A stretch of DNA of 64,000 bases from Penelope pileata. Its lineage: Eukaryota; Chordata; Aves; Galliformes; Cracidae. The notes below the pieces were generated by a model, which saw only the letters and a program-made list of their open reading frames with translations, was not told the origin of the DNA and made no database searches. The stretch covers positions 820,390 through 884,389 of the forward strand of contig WBMW01001308.1 of the NCBI GenBank assembly GCA_013396635.1, read 5' to 3'. Made by a program: the position numbers and the translations under genes. Below, in pieces: positions 22,101 to 35,800 of this stretch. Each line of letters begins with the position of its first letter. Position 1 is the first letter of the stretch.

Positions 22101-24398
22101 TATGGTATGGACTTTTGAGAAGAATGAAGTGCTTGCCTAGCTGAAACTTGCTGCCTCCACTTAATTCACTCCGTTACTCACCTCCATTACAAACAGTTGG
22201 GAGCTAGGCATGACAACATGAGCTTTTTGCCTATCAGCAGCCTGTTATTCTTGCACTGGTGGTTTTCCCTTAAAACATAGATTCGTGGATCAATTTTCGT
22301 ATCACCAGCAAGATTATTTGAAGGGGATTTTATCACAGGTTTTACTCACTCTTGGCCACAAGATGATATGTTAATGTGTCACATTATCCTCAAATAATGC
22401 TATTCTGAACATCTGTTAAAATGCTGTCATTGACAACCAGATAACTTAACCAATTTTCTCCCCCCAAAGATCAGGGACCTGATTACTCAGAAATGGTCGG
22501 CTATAGTTGGAATGAGAAACGTGTCATCAGCATTCATCATTGTTGTCATAATATGAAGGAGAAAAGAGATGCTACAGAAAGAGGAGGAAGGAATTTACAA
22601 ACTGAGAATAAATAAGATTTCACTTTCTGATTGTACTATGAATTGAAATGTAGGCAATCACCTATGCTCTTGAGACTGGAGAGAGCGGCTGCAGACATTG
22701 CCGAGTAGGGTTAAATACAGATATGTATATTTAGTATGAGTTAGGTTTACAACACCTCAGCATATACTTACTATCTACTTACATTTATCTCTTTAAAAAG
22801 TATGTCTTGCCATCTTTGTCTCTGATATTTGTCTGTAACAGTTACCTTAATTTAATTATATTTACACTTTTATATGTATATTTACAATATTTATAATATT
22901 TTTGCACCAAAAAAAAAATGGGCAGTTCATGACCCATAGCGCCTTGACAGTTCTTATAGCTGATGGTCACATACAGGACCCAGCAAGTGCCCAACCCCCT
23001 CAGACATCTGTCCACATGCCCCAAAATTTCACGTTAGTGTAGCTGAAACATTATCTGAAGCTGTATGTAGGCAGACAGGTAAAGTGGCCAGAGAAGACTG
23101 TCAGTGCTGATGTAGGCAGTCATTAGAAAATCTCATTATATTCAGAAGTCTGTACAATGAATCACCTTTCTTCTCTCAGTAAAGTGAAAACCTTTGCTTT
23201 AAATGAAATGTTTTCTTCATCTCTCAGGAACTCGCCAGGCAGGCAGATACCTTCTGCCTATGAGAAAAGAATATCTAGGCTAAAATCTAATAATCTTGTC
23301 CAACTGCTTTAATATCATTTTTAAAATATCTCTTACTCTATCCAGTCTGACATCTATTCAATTTTTTTTCCATCTCTAATATCCTGTATGGGTCTTCACT
23401 TATTCTGGGGACAGGGAACAAAGAAATGGTGGCCAGGAAGTCATCAGATAGAGCAGCCCTATCGTATTTTTCAGAGGGATTTAATGTCATCAGTACTTAT
23501 AGAACCATGATGTTATTTGTCCTAGTGCAAGAAAATAATAAAAATCATGCAAAAATAGGTATAGAAGATGTAGGTAAAGATTCTGCAGAACTGATAAGCT
23601 CGATTTCCCAATAAATCTTCTGAGCTAGTTTAGATTAGTGGTTCAAAGTAACTGAGCTGTCAGGAATAAATTGTGCCCAGGAAAGCAATGCATCTGAATT
23701 TGCCTAAAACTCCCAAGAAGTTTAACTTATGCGTATGACATAGTTTTGCACTTGAAGGGTTCCAAATGAATCCATACTTTTTCATTTTTAGGTAACTTCA
23801 TTTCTTTTAGAAAAGTTGAATTATCTCACCAGTAACAGTTCCATACTGTGAACTCCATAAAATCCAGTTCTTATTTACCCAGCAATGATCATCACTAGAT
23901 CTCAGAGTTCTTTACAAAGGAACAAACAACATTATATACCCATTTTACAGATGAAGGAACTGATGTTCAGTGAGTTATAATACAACGCCATGGCAGAGTA
24001 ATAAAACAAGCTGGTTGTTCGTGTCCCAGAGGACACAATTTTTCTCACTCAGAGAAGCTGTGAGGTACTATGACTGCATAGAATACTGCATTCTTTAAGA
24101 CACAACGATTAAACAAATTGAGGCAAACAGGCATCATCTACAATAACCACCCTGGAAAATGGAGAAATCAGAAAAGTTGGAATTTGCTAAGAATCACTCA
24201 ATATTTTCAAAAGCGGGGACCAAAATAAAAATCTTTTTTGATCCCATTTTAATCAAACAAAATACTTCAATCTGCCTGACATTTAGCCTCCTTTTAAAAT
24301 TATTATTATTTTCCCCTCTCTTCTGAATGTCACTATCACATTATCTTAGTCAAGTTTAACTTTCGTGAAGGAATTGTAGACATTTTGGTTTTGCTTAC
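19152..24398 (-). other. TRPC7 intron 5 (5,247 bp)
   Basis: Bounded by TTGG/GTAAGC and CTCCACAG. It contains an old MIR/L3-like repeat at about 23895-24035 and a 14-bp perfect palindrome at 20171-20184 (GCAAATGCATTTGC). The longest open frame, 21563-22042 on the plus strand, has no recognisable content. Confidence 0.85.
23895..24035. repeat. Old amniote interspersed repeat, MIR/L3(CR1)-like
   Basis: GATCTCAGAGTTCTTTACAA, then ACCCATTTTACAGATGAAGG and AACTGA, then TGGCAGAGTA, follow in order the signature blocks I recall for MIR and related L3/L2-type ancient repeats (a 'cccattttacagatgagg...' block followed by a 'tggcagag' block). The copy is diverged. The exact family cannot be decided by eye. 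Confidence 0.6.
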
Positions 24399-24615
24399 CC
24401 AATACCCACTTCATGATCAGCAATTCTGTCCATGAGAACTGAGTTGTTTTGACTCTAAATATTTGTTTTGGGTGATCTGTGATGGTTTCATTGGGAAGAT
24501 TTTTAACTCCTTCAAACCGGTCTGAAGCGTTCACTACTAACAGTCCAAGGAAGATTGTGAAAGAAACTGCATGTGCCACAAACTTCATGAAAGGGCTTCG
24601 GAGGGTCCGTCCCAG
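24399..24615 (-). CDS. TRPC7: TRPC7 exon 5: S1, extracellular loop, start of S2 (residues 377-449)
   Basis: The exon is 217 bp: 72 codons plus the first base of Gly449. The acceptor is TTTCATTTCAG before CTGGGACGG and the donor is TTGG/GTAAGC. It encodes LGRTLRSPFMKF, then S1 at about 386-406 (HAVSFTIFLGLLVV). The S1-S2 extracellular loop carries two N-glycosylation sequons, Asn405-Ala-Ser and Asn418-Glu-Thr; a glycan on this loop is a known TRPC feature. The exon ends in the first part of S2 (SWTELLIMKWVL). The phase-1 end joins GG with the GC... of exon 6 to restore Gly. Confidence 0.95.
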
Positions 24616-27600
24616 CTGAAATGAAACATCAGACAAGATTTTTATTTTCTTCTGTGCCTGTCAGGATAATTTCTCCCATTTACCCATATATGTTATCTAA
24701 TCACCCTTGCCATACATTAAGCAGAAAATGGAGAAATAGGACATTCACATGAGATACGCTTGTCTGTTATATGAATGTAATTACGTGTATCAATATAAAT
24801 CCTAGGCCTACTTCTCCTCATCATTATAACATTAGAATCTGTAATATATTAGAATCTTTTATTAACGTTGAATGTTTGGTTTATTAGCAACGTGTAGGAA
24901 ACATAATTCGTTTAAAGATTCTTTTGTAATGCTTTTCACGTGCCTCAGTATGATAGTCTGCTCTTATAATTACACAAAAGCTGCAGATTCACTTCCTAGA
25001 ACATAAGGATTTATTTCCCTACAATAAGACAAAAATAAGAGCAGCAATGATCTGAGCTGAGACCTCTCCTCTACAGCTAACATTTGTCCCATTTTTCTTG
25101 AAAAACCTTGTTTGCTAATTGGTTTAAATAACACTTCTTGTTTTATATTTTCTGTGGTCTTAAGTAAACATTACTCCAGAATACGTCAGCATAGAGCAAT
25201 GCAAATGCTGTACTACACATATCCTTTCCAAAACCACTGCAAAGCACATGGGATTTTTTTTCTGTTCCGTACCTTATACGCTGATTAATTTCCCTTAATG
25301 ACAAGGCATCCTTAAAATTTTCTTAATATTTACTTACTTGATCATAAAACCTCATAAGAAACATGAAAAAGGACTGAAAATAGGAAATTCCTTTTTTTCC
25401 TATTTAGCTCCAGAAACAGTCTAGGTTCAAGTCCATTTCCAAAGAGTCCAAATCTCTGGTCATTGCAGGAAAATAAATATTTTAAAAGCAAAACTTGAAA
25501 CAGTTAAACTCAAGGTGTGCAACTACTTGTATGTATCAATTTCTCTATTTCTCATTAAATCAAAATTACATCTTCCATCAGATTGGGACTGCAGGGAATG
25601 CCTGGCTGCTGCTGTTAGGATGACAGAAATGCTGACAGAACGTGAATACAAAGGTTCATTCTTAAAAGAAGATCTAATTTCATGACTTAACATCCTATCT
25701 GTATCACAGGAAAATAATAAAGCATGCAAATGTGAGAAAAAAAATATGTTAAGAGTGTTAGTGAAACAAAGTTTTCCGAATGCAAATTGATCTCAACTCC
25801 AAGAGATAAGAACAAATAAGGATAGAAATAGCAAAAAGAAAAGAACTACTATTTTAAGTACCATGTTCATAGCAGAAACATGGCATATATTGTAGAAAAT
25901 TTACGTAGCTTAACTGGGAGGAAAAAGTCAATAGCAAAAAGGTGTTAATACAGCTTTAAGTTGACTGAAAGATTAAAGTTCCAGTTCATAAATGACACTG
26001 TGTCAGTCGCAGCGGAAGCTATGATCCATAAATCTCCAGCATGGTTACAAGAAAGCCAGAGAACAACCCAGACAGTGAGAGCTGCTTATCAATGATCTCT
26101 GTTACTGCTGTAGCATCTGAATGTGTGCTTCAATGGACCAGGGAAGAAAGGTGATATATCTTGGAGTTCTGCAGACAGTCCAAGCAGTCCTGCTTGCTCT
26201 TGTCATTACATTTTTGGGCAGCAGACTGTGCCATTTTTCCATGCTATCTCTTTTATCTTCTCTTTTGATCACCAGTAAAATGTTTTGGAGACTGACATAT
26301 AAACCCACAGTTTGTTTCAGAGTCATGACCTCCATGAGATGAATGAGTCAATGCATATTTCAGGATAGGATAGGCTTACACTTCACAAGTTTTTTGTCAA
26401 CAGCTTGTCCATCCAAAAATGAACGAACAAATGACACTACAATTGCTTTTAATAAATATAGCACTGTGCAACTGAATGCAAAAGAAGACTTAAGAGCCCA
26501 GCTGCAAACTCCAGTTAACTCTACTTTCTAAATTTTTGAGAACGGTATTTGGTATGACATATTCTAGACCACAGAGCTTAATTAAAGAAAATTTTCCATG
26601 AGGGAATAAAGGCTTGAAGATATATTATTTGTACAGGTTCAAGTAAAAGAGTTATTCTGGAATATTAATTACTCTATATGAAATTGTAGAATTTGACTGA
26701 TGCATCTTAAGAATGCAATACACAACAGCATTGGTCAGCATAGCTTTTACAAGCAGAATTCCATATTACAGAGGTTTCCTTTATTTCTGTCTGTCTGAGC
26801 CCAGAAATGAGTCCCTAACAGCTAAACGTGAACACAGCTCTAGCCTTGTGCAAAAATCTGATGAGAGACAGAGCTCCAGAAAAAGCAGTCTTAAGCCACA
26901 CTCACCAAATTATTGGGCTGTAGGGTTAAACAGAACCAGAGACTGACTCAAATATCAAAAATAATATCATAATGATCACAAAATACAGCATCTGATGAAG
27001 GCAATGAAAAAGGTCCAGGAAGGTGTTTCTATTGCCTGGGGCTGTTCCCTTGCTTCCCCGGAGCCTGCAGAAGCTGTTCTGGCACTGGCAGGGAACTCAT
27101 CTGCCTGGGTGTCAATGTGTCTTTTAGGTTAAGCCTGATCTAATTTTTTTTTTTTTTTTTTTTTTTTAATGATTGTTACTATGAAAAAATTATTTCATTC
27201 TCATACAGTTGTGTAACATCAGAATTGCTTCAGTGGCTTAAAAACAAACAAAATACTTGTAAACAGTGACCAGGGCAGAAATGGGCAGCCCAAAGCATCA
27301 CATGCAAATCTTCATCAACACCAACATCCTTTTGGAAGATATCTACCTGCTTAAAATTGTCTGCAGTAGCAGTATGCTCATGTATCAACCCTCAGCCCTT
27401 GAATCTAATGATGATTTTGAGTGAGTTACCAGTTCATGGGGGAAAAATGCATTCATTATTCCATTATTCAGTTATTTATATTAAAGGCTTCAATCAAAAA
27501 TCAAGACTACATTGTTCTGATCAATGGAAAACCATGCACTGAAAGGCAATTCCTGAAAGAACTTACAATTTGACTTAGTATAGAAGGCTACATTTGCTTT

Positions 27601-29474
27601 TTCAGAATCTGAAGTGGTGTGAAGAAGAAAAGGGATATTGAGAAATGATAATGCATGAAAGATGTAGTGTAACAAAATCAGAAACAGTGACAAGTTAAGG
27701 GGAAAATTGTGCTATTTCGTATTTCTATTCTATTTTTTTAAAAAATTTTAGTATGCCTACCTCATGAAATTAAAACCAAATAACTTTCAGCCATTTCTTA
27801 TTTATCTTGTAAAATAATTTATTTCAAGATTTTGGCTCTGTTTTTGCCTTGTTTGTTATGCTTTTCATTTAAATTCCCCGTTTATTTCTAGCCTAACTGT
27901 TCTCCCCACCTACCACTATATTCAAACACAAATACTGTAATATTTTGAATGCACCAAAAGTGTTGTTGTTGGTTGGCGTGCCAGCTCCCAGCCCATTCAA
28001 CAGAGGTTAAGGAAACTAAACAGCTTCATAACTCCCTGCTGGACTGAGTTGTGACATAAAGGAGCCAACAGTAAATCCACATGAATTCCCAATGTCACCT
28101 AACCAAAACTAACTACAGTACAGCCTTGGTTTCACATGTTTTCCTCTATGTGAAACTCTGCAGTCCTGTCCAGTATTCATAAAATCTATGGGCTTTTGTG
28201 TTCACGTATATCTCAATAAAATGAAATTACATTCTCAAGAGCTCTATGAGAAAGTACTTGTCTTGGAGATATTTTGGAGGGCACCAAGCCTTAAATGTGT
28301 TTTATTATCTTAGATGTTCTGGAAGATTGTTTTCAAAAGGTTTCTCTAGTTGCAGTTACAGATAAATCTTTTAAATTACAGTGTTTCCTTAATGCCCATC
28401 GGTGGATCTATAATTTCTTGTTCTTGGCAAATTTATAGGATTCTTTGCTGGATTTTTAAAGGAAATGCAAGAAGCTGCTTTCAAGACTGTGTAAATTACC
28501 AATGCCAGGAGTCATTTCTATCAGACTTAAGTATCTTTGATAATTCTCCTGCTGAGGATACTCTACTTTGTAAGGAATGGTGTTGCTGAATGTGAAATTT
28601 ATTTCTCCCTTGCCACCTCTTTTTTCTTCAGCAAGAGTAGTGAAAAAGCTATTTATCAGTCAACCACACACCTATTTATCTCCACTCATTTGAGCAGTCT
28701 CCCTCAGGGTGGAAACCTACTTACAGATTTCATACCACAAATAACTCAGTCTTTTACACAAGCCAATGGTTGGCGCTGGTCCTGTGACCTCTAAGCCTTG
28801 GCAGAACTCTCCTGCTCCACTTGATACTGCGAGACAGAGCACAGCCATATTTAGGAACATGGAACTTTTCCAAGTTTCATCATCTTTTCCCTCAAAACCA
28901 TAAAGATTGTATGATTAATTCTAGTCTTCTGTGCAGCCCTAAGCTGTCCTATTTATCTTGCCAGAGTTTCAGGTACACGTGCCATAATAATGCTCCACTA
29001 ACTGAAAAAACAAAATTAGAAAGAAGGAGAAAATGGAAAAAATGAGTCCTGAAGAAGGGAGGAACCTGAAACACAAAGTACAGAAAAGAAACGAGAGCCT
29101 AAACATCAGAATGAACTAAAAGGGCAACAAAACTTTTCCTCTAGTTACTCATTTTGGTGGTTCTTCTATTCTTTCTTCACTCTCATGCTGTCATTCTCTG
29201 CTCGTTTATTGTTGTTCCTATTCCTTCTTTCTCATCTGCTGTCTCACTGTCCCTCACCACTTCACCTTCATTAATTGTGAAGATGAAGCTCAGACCATGC
29301 CTAATAGCTATACTTGCGTCTATCAAGCAACACCTCAATTTTGCTCTCCTTTGAGGCAATCTTAGAAGATAAGCATTAATCACTTCCCAACAGTGTTGCA
29401 GAAACATCTGTGACTTCATTCCAGGCCCTGGATAGAACTCATCTTAAAAAACATGTGCTTCAAGGAGTCTGTAC
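24616..29474 (-). other. TRPC7 intron 4 (4,859 bp)
   Basis: Bounded by the weak donor AAG/GTACAG and acceptor TTTCATTTCAG. It contains an uninterrupted run of 24 T at 27144-27167. Otherwise nothing is recognisable. Confidence 0.85.
27144..27167. repeat. Run of 24 T
   Basis: An uninterrupted poly(T) tract in intron 4 (A tract in the transcript direction). It could be the tail of a retroposed sequence or a simple repeat. No element or target-site duplication is visible around it. The length may be unreliable in an assembly. Confidence 0.9.
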
Positions 29475-29639
29475 CTTGCTGCAGGGAGCAATCCAGTAGG
29501 CTATGGCCAGGAAGGGCAGGCCTATGGAGACCCCAAAGACAGCCAGGAACTTCACAGCTATAGATTGCTGCCGTAAGCCTGAGAGGTTTTCATACCACAT
29601 GGTGAGCAGTTGCTGCTGGCAGTTGGGGTGAGCAACGAA
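29475..29639 (-). CDS. TRPC7: TRPC7 exon 4: pre-S1 elbow (residues 322-376)
   Basis: The exon is 165 bp, 55 codons, phase 0 at both ends. The acceptor is TCTCTTACAG before TTCGTT. The donor AAG/GTACAG is weak because it lacks G at +5. It starts FVAHPNCQQQLLTMWYENL, then GLRQQSIAVKF, then a hydrophobic stretch at residues 352-371 (AVFGVSIGLPFLAIAYWI) ending APCSK. In TRPC structures this stretch forms the re-entrant pre-S1 elbow, half buried in the membrane, and not a full crossing. It is symmetric like exon 3, so one or both could be skipped in frame. Confidence 0.95.
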
Positions 29640-29799
29640 CTGTAAGAGAAACAGAAAAAGAATCATCAGTAGCATTGTCTGAAAAGAATGAGATTTTGGT
29701 TAGCGACCTGCTGAACGTGTCCAATGGAACAAGACAGGGCATGTCCTTGTGGTCCAATACAGCTTTCGGTGTCACAAACAGGAAATTGCAAACTAACCC

Positions 29800-29800
29800 N
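29800..29800. other. Ambiguous base (N)
   Basis: A single N in intron 3, 161 bases upstream of exon 4 in the direction of transcription. It marks an uncalled base or a collapsed gap in the assembly and does not affect coding sequence. Confidence 1.
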
Positions 29801-32800
29801 TAGCAGGATGCGGTTCAGTTCTAGTTCTTGTCTTCTCTAGATAAAAGTTTTGTCACACAGCCTGTCTAGGTCAAAACCCGACATCTTCCAGTGGGCAGTA
29901 AGTACAGAGCATCTCTCTGGGGTCAGTCAAGACAGTCCACATCGAGTTTCAGAAAAGAAACAGAGAGGCATTTTGATGCTAAAAGCAGAAAAAAATCTCT
30001 GATAAATGGCTAAAGGACATAGGCCATTGAAGAAGGAGCTCAACACAGCACCAATAGTACATTGTTTCTATTCATTGCATGTTAACCCAAAGTGTCATTG
30101 TTCTCCTCCTGTAAACTGTAAGAGGTCTGGCTGATATTTTGCAGTGAGCAACTTTAAATGTTTTATCTCAGATTATCTTTCAAAAATGAAGGCTCATTCT
30201 TTACTGATAAAACAGAAAGACAAATTTAGAAGCAGAAGTAAGTGTTCTGGTACAGAAAGTACATATTTTGTATCTTACAAGTGAGATTCTTCAGTTTATT
30301 GTTCAGAGGAAAAAGAAAAGGCAAGCAGCAGACAACTGAAAAGGGCAATTTCTTAATGGTGAAATCACAGCATCACTGGATCTCACAGAAGGATTTTATA
30401 ATAAAAGATTAAACTTCTTTAATACCATATTGTTCTTCAGAGTGATTGAATTTAGCATGTGACTGTTTTTAATAACAAAGAGAGATAATTAAAAGGCAAA
30501 ATAACTGAAGGCGAAGATGAAAAATAAATATGTGGCTAATGTAGCTGATTGCATTTGGAGAACAGAATGTTTCATTTATGAGTTTGGTGGGTGAATAAAT
30601 GTTCTCAGAAGGGAAGTGTAAAACCCTCCACTATTTCAAAAAGCAGAACTTTCTGGAGGTTGGGAGAGGATGAAAGGCTAGAGAGAGAAAGAGAGGAGAA
30701 AAGCAGAGGCTACTGAGGGGCTGTGGCTGCTGTTGCCCCTGCCTGCAACAGTGGATGTGTACCAAGTCTGGCAGCAGTTGCCTCACTACAGCCCTTTTGA
30801 CTGCAACCAGATGGAGGCATTTCACTTGTCCCAAAAAACCTGTCCATCCAAACACATCTCAGAAAATTGGTATGCAAAACTGAAAAATAGAGAAAATTCT
30901 ATCTGTGCTTTCATCTTCATTGTCTTTGCGAAAACGATCACATCAGAAATTTGATAGACTAATTTCTAGATGATTGAATAATAACAAAACTGTTACTGTG
31001 ACTTTTAATGATCAGTTTGTTATTGCTAGTGCAGAATGAGATACAGTTGCACAGTAATTAGGATGGCTGTGGAATAGTGCAATTCCATCTATAACAGCAC
31101 ACTAGCGACCACTTAAAATGCATTGCTTCCAATGAATTAGGCTTTGGGATAGTGAGGGACTGCATTTCTCAAAAGAAAAAGGAAAGAAAGACTGTATTTC
31201 ATTGAATAAATCTTTCACAGTGAAGGAATTTGATAGGTACTTTTAACCTCTTTCATCTTTAGAAATGTTTCCTGGAAATATTAACAATTCAAAATAAATT
31301 GGAAATAAAACAATTTAAAATTAACAATTTTAACATTTAAAGTTTAAGGTTAAGATGATAACAACAGTATTACAATGAAGGATTTCCAGACGTTCGCTGT
31401 TTGCTCAGGCTTATTATCGTTCTGGCAAACAGCCAAAAGATGTGGAAGGAAGCTAGACAGAATTGATTCCCTTTGTAAATTCCTTTTTTCTTTTTTTTTT
31501 TTTTTCTTTTTCTTAAGATATGACAAATTCAACATATTAATTAATGACTCAAAGAAGGGAAAGTTACACTGGTAGATGTGCTGAAATGATGGGCCAAAAC
31601 ACCAGCCAGGCTCCCTTCCACTCCTTGTCATCGTTCACGCCATTATGAGAATTGATTCAGACAAAGACTTTCAGTTGCCTTTGGCAATGAGACAGTGAAA
31701 GACTTTTGCTGGTTGGCATTTCAGAGAATTCATGAGACGTTTTAATGTGTTCATTGTTTCACTTTGTCTGGGAAAAGCTATGATGAAAATACAAATATAG
31801 GGAAATTGAGAAGGAATTGCCATAAACCCAAATTCATTGGAACAACTTATTTTGTACAGGACAATAAAGATTGACAGCATGCCATAGAGCCTTGATGGTA
31901 GTCATATTACTCTGATTATCACAAAAATGAAGGAAAATTAAGATGAGAATAAGAAAGATAAGAGTATGAATGGATTTTGATCTCTTATTTGCTTACAGCA
32001 AGCATACAGTTTTTCATTATGTTTGCTTTATCATATATTAATGAAATTCACAGCAACCCTTAGACAACATCTATCTTCTCTCAATCAAAATTTCAGAAAT
32101 TGATCTTAGATTCCTATCAAAGACATTAGAGAGCTATTTGACTTTCTCTTTTCTCAGAGAATGGTCACAGACATCAAGTTAGAGATTACTCTCATGCTTT
32201 GCTCAATATCACTAACAGAAAAAGACAGAGTTTGAGAGAAACACTTCAAAGCAGAGTGCTTCAAAATGTAATGGAAAACGGTGATATTTTCAATTCCTGA
32301 GGCCTAAGTGCTGCAATGCTTTTTCAAATGACATTCCCATTAAATATTCTTTTCTTCGTTACTGGAAAATGAGAATGAGAAAGTTTTAGGGGAGAAAACT
32401 ATGAATGCTCCTGTGCTGCACCCCAGAAGGAGAGAAAGGAGAACTGCAATGAGCCTGGCATGGCTGGCTCTATGCAGAAGGGCAGGATGCTGCTGGCTAA
32501 ATTGGAAGCACTACAGTGGAAGGGACGGCAAGGGTTCAAGAAGAGAAGTTTAAAAGCATTAAGTGCTTTATCTCACTGACAGAATGAGTCCCCTCCAAGC
32601 TGATAAGGTGATACACCAGGGTCTGTGAGCTCAAGCAAATTGCTTTCCAATCTTTCTGAGTTCAGAAAAGGCTGCAACATCTTTTCTCATCCCATTCTAC
32701 ACACAAGCCAATAGACAGTCGCGGTTTTTCCTTATGCCGTCCATACCTATACAATTTATTAGGAAAATAACACTTCTCTGTGAGTTACATACACATTTTT

Positions 32801-35800
32801 AAGTTAAAAAGTCCTAAAAAGAAATTACTTGCCAATGTGAAGAGACAGTTTAAATAACAAAGCTGCCGAAGTGACATTTTTGAGAGCTAAAGAAAGATAC
32901 AGCAGTATTGACAGCTCCAAAAGTCAGTGTGTTACAGGTGAGTAAACTCTCAGTGAGATCTGACTTTGAATAAAATATGGAAAAAAATTCTCAAACCCTT
33001 TGGTGGGAATTGAAAGAGTACAAAACAACTGCTTATCACATAGAAATAAAGAGGATGTTTTAGAGACCACCGTACATACCACACCGGACAGTAACTTTTC
33101 CACATTGGTGCCTGATGTATGGCAGCTCATTCTTGTATCTTATTATGTATACGCACTGTGAAAAAGCACTGTACAGCTCTCATGACAGAGAGTAAGACTT
33201 TTTGTTTGGCATACTTGTTCAAAAATTCATGAGTTTAACTACACAGACTATATTTTATATCCCTATAAGAGTGTAGAAAGTTCCTTCAGATCCAGAACGC
33301 TGTAATAGAGACCCTTCCATCTCTTATTTTCTATCATATCAGACAGAGAAGGGACATGTGATGAGGACCCCAGTTACTACTGCTGGTCAGTATTAGCACT
33401 GCTGTTACCTAAGCTTACAGGTGTTAGATGCTCAACAAGCATAGCATCCAAAACACTCATGATCCCTACCTGAGGGGCTTCACTCTCATCCTGCAGCATG
33501 TGCTGCTTGAGCTACGCCCAGGTGACAGAGAAATAGGAAATTCTTAAAAGTGCCAGCCAATGCTCAGACATGAAACAGAGAAAAAAACTGATATATATCC
33601 TGTAAAAATGCTGTAAATATGTCAACAGGAACAAGAGAATTTATGGTAAGATAGGTAAAAGGCAAAGATCAGCCTCAGATGATTGGGATTAATCATGCAG
33701 AACAAAAGTGACTATCTTTTTATTATTAATTCTAATCACTTACGAGTGCAGAAATCCACCATCAAGGAAAAGGAATTAACCATTCAGACAGGCTTATCTT
33801 GCTCTGCTAATGCACATGAGACTGAATAGCCAAGGGTTGAGGTAGGAAGGAAAAATTCATCTTTAAGGCACTGAAAACAGTTCACAAACTACACACCAGC
33901 ACTAACAACACAAACTAGCGACTTCAATGTCCTGATTTTAAAAGGAGTGCTCCAGTTATGCTCCCCACAGCTCACCCCTTCACTGTAAGCCTTGTAACGC
34001 TGGCAAACCATCACCAATTAAAGCTGCAATTCAGAGGAGCAGTGATGTGTTTAACCAGCAAGTGAGAGCTAGAAAGGAGCCACTCCAACAGACTTTCAGG
34101 AGAACGTTTGTAATGTCAGCAGACACTGCAAGAGGCAGGGATGAGCCATTTTCCTTTTGATCACATAACTGTGTTCATGACCTTCAAAGCACCTTTCTAG
34201 GTTCATTATTAAACATTTGCATTTTGATGTAGTTCATTGCTTCTGCAAACATTCCCTAACGCTGACTAACAAGCTCACGGGGACCCTGATTTGGCTACAG
34301 AATGCTTTGAGAATGCTGGAGATCCTTGTGAAGCAAAATGGTTCTGATGACTCATCTGAGTCAATCATCACCCTGAGCCTCTGAAGCACAAGGGAAAATG
34401 AGGTGAGCGCTGCATGGTGCACCCACATGGCTTCTCCCATATTGCTGGGATGTCACCAGGGAGTGGAAGAGCACTGGTTTGGCTGGGATACACTTGTACT
34501 AAAACCCAGGTGTGACCTGAGCCATTCACACATCACATGCTCTGAGGAGATGAAGCTGCTTTAATACTAGACTTCATTTGGTGCCTCTTGCACACACACA
34601 GCCTGAGCTGGGCTTGCTGTGCTGGTGTTTCCAGCAGGATCGAGTCCAGCCCTGATGAAGGGCTGGGATGACATTTGCTTGGCAGCAATGCATGCCCAGG
34701 AAACTCAGAAAGCAGAATACTACAGAGGGGTAAAATACTTATTGCCATTGCACCAAAGAGGAACAGCTGAATCAAAGGGTTAAACTCATGCCCATTTGCA
34801 TATGACTTACATACATAAAAAACCAAAATATTTTTTGCTTTTGAACTACTCATTTTTGAAGATTCAAGCCTTTTTGAGACTTGAAACATAAATAATCTGA
34901 ATTTGAAGTGAATGAAATATTTTGCCTGAGCTGAAGCATACTCCTTTTTTTATTGGCAAAAATCTTGAAAAAAAATTGAAAAACACATCAGAAAAGTTTT
35001 TGGTCTGGCAAAAGACTCCTCTGCTTACAGAGTTGTTTCACTAGTGCAGAACAGGAGATGGAAGAGTTCACTGCAAATTACTGAAGCTTGCTGGGAAAGA
35101 CACGGTAGAGGAAAATGCCAACATATATATACACATAAACCTTTTCTTATCTTCACGCTGTACTCTGTGTTCTCTGAACCTCCAAGCGAACAAAGAGTGC
35201 TTTGTTTTGAAGAAACTATTTTGAGATACCTTAACAAAACAAGATGGAACATATTTATTTCATGATCCAGAGTGGGAAATAGAATCTGCCTTTATCAGTG
35301 CCTGTGCTGCTAAATTACGACAAATGAAGTTGTCAGAGGGTCAATATGGCGGGAAATTGGCTCGCCTTTCGCTGTTGAGCCTGATAAAGGGTGTAAAAGT
35401 AAAGCTGTAGAAAGTTCAAGAAGAAATAGAAAACTACTTGGAAAAATCATTGCCACCTTATTTATTAATTACAAATAATAAGTGAAGTTCCAATGCAAAT
35501 ATTTCCACCGTGGGACTGTGACCTCTTCACAAGGGAGAGATGCTTCAATTATAGTTAAGTGCTACTCATGGCCACAGGCCAAGTTTTTAAAAACTGTTTA
35601 CTCCAGAGCAACCTTACAGGGGCAAGCACATCAGCCAGTCCAAATCCCTTCATCCAGGAGCAAAAGATAATTTCAAGTATCCCTGTTCAATCTGGATGAA
35701 AGAAAATTCAGCAGATCAACGTCAGTTTCAACGGTCTCTGAGCATAACATATCAACAAACCTTCCATGAGGAAGGGTCTCCTGGGCTTTTGCAGTTGCTG

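Noticed and set aside
27144..27167. Poly(T) tract as the tail of a retroposed gene copy
   Set aside because: The sequence beside it shows no coding remnant and no target-site duplication that I can see, so it is listed only as a homopolymer run.
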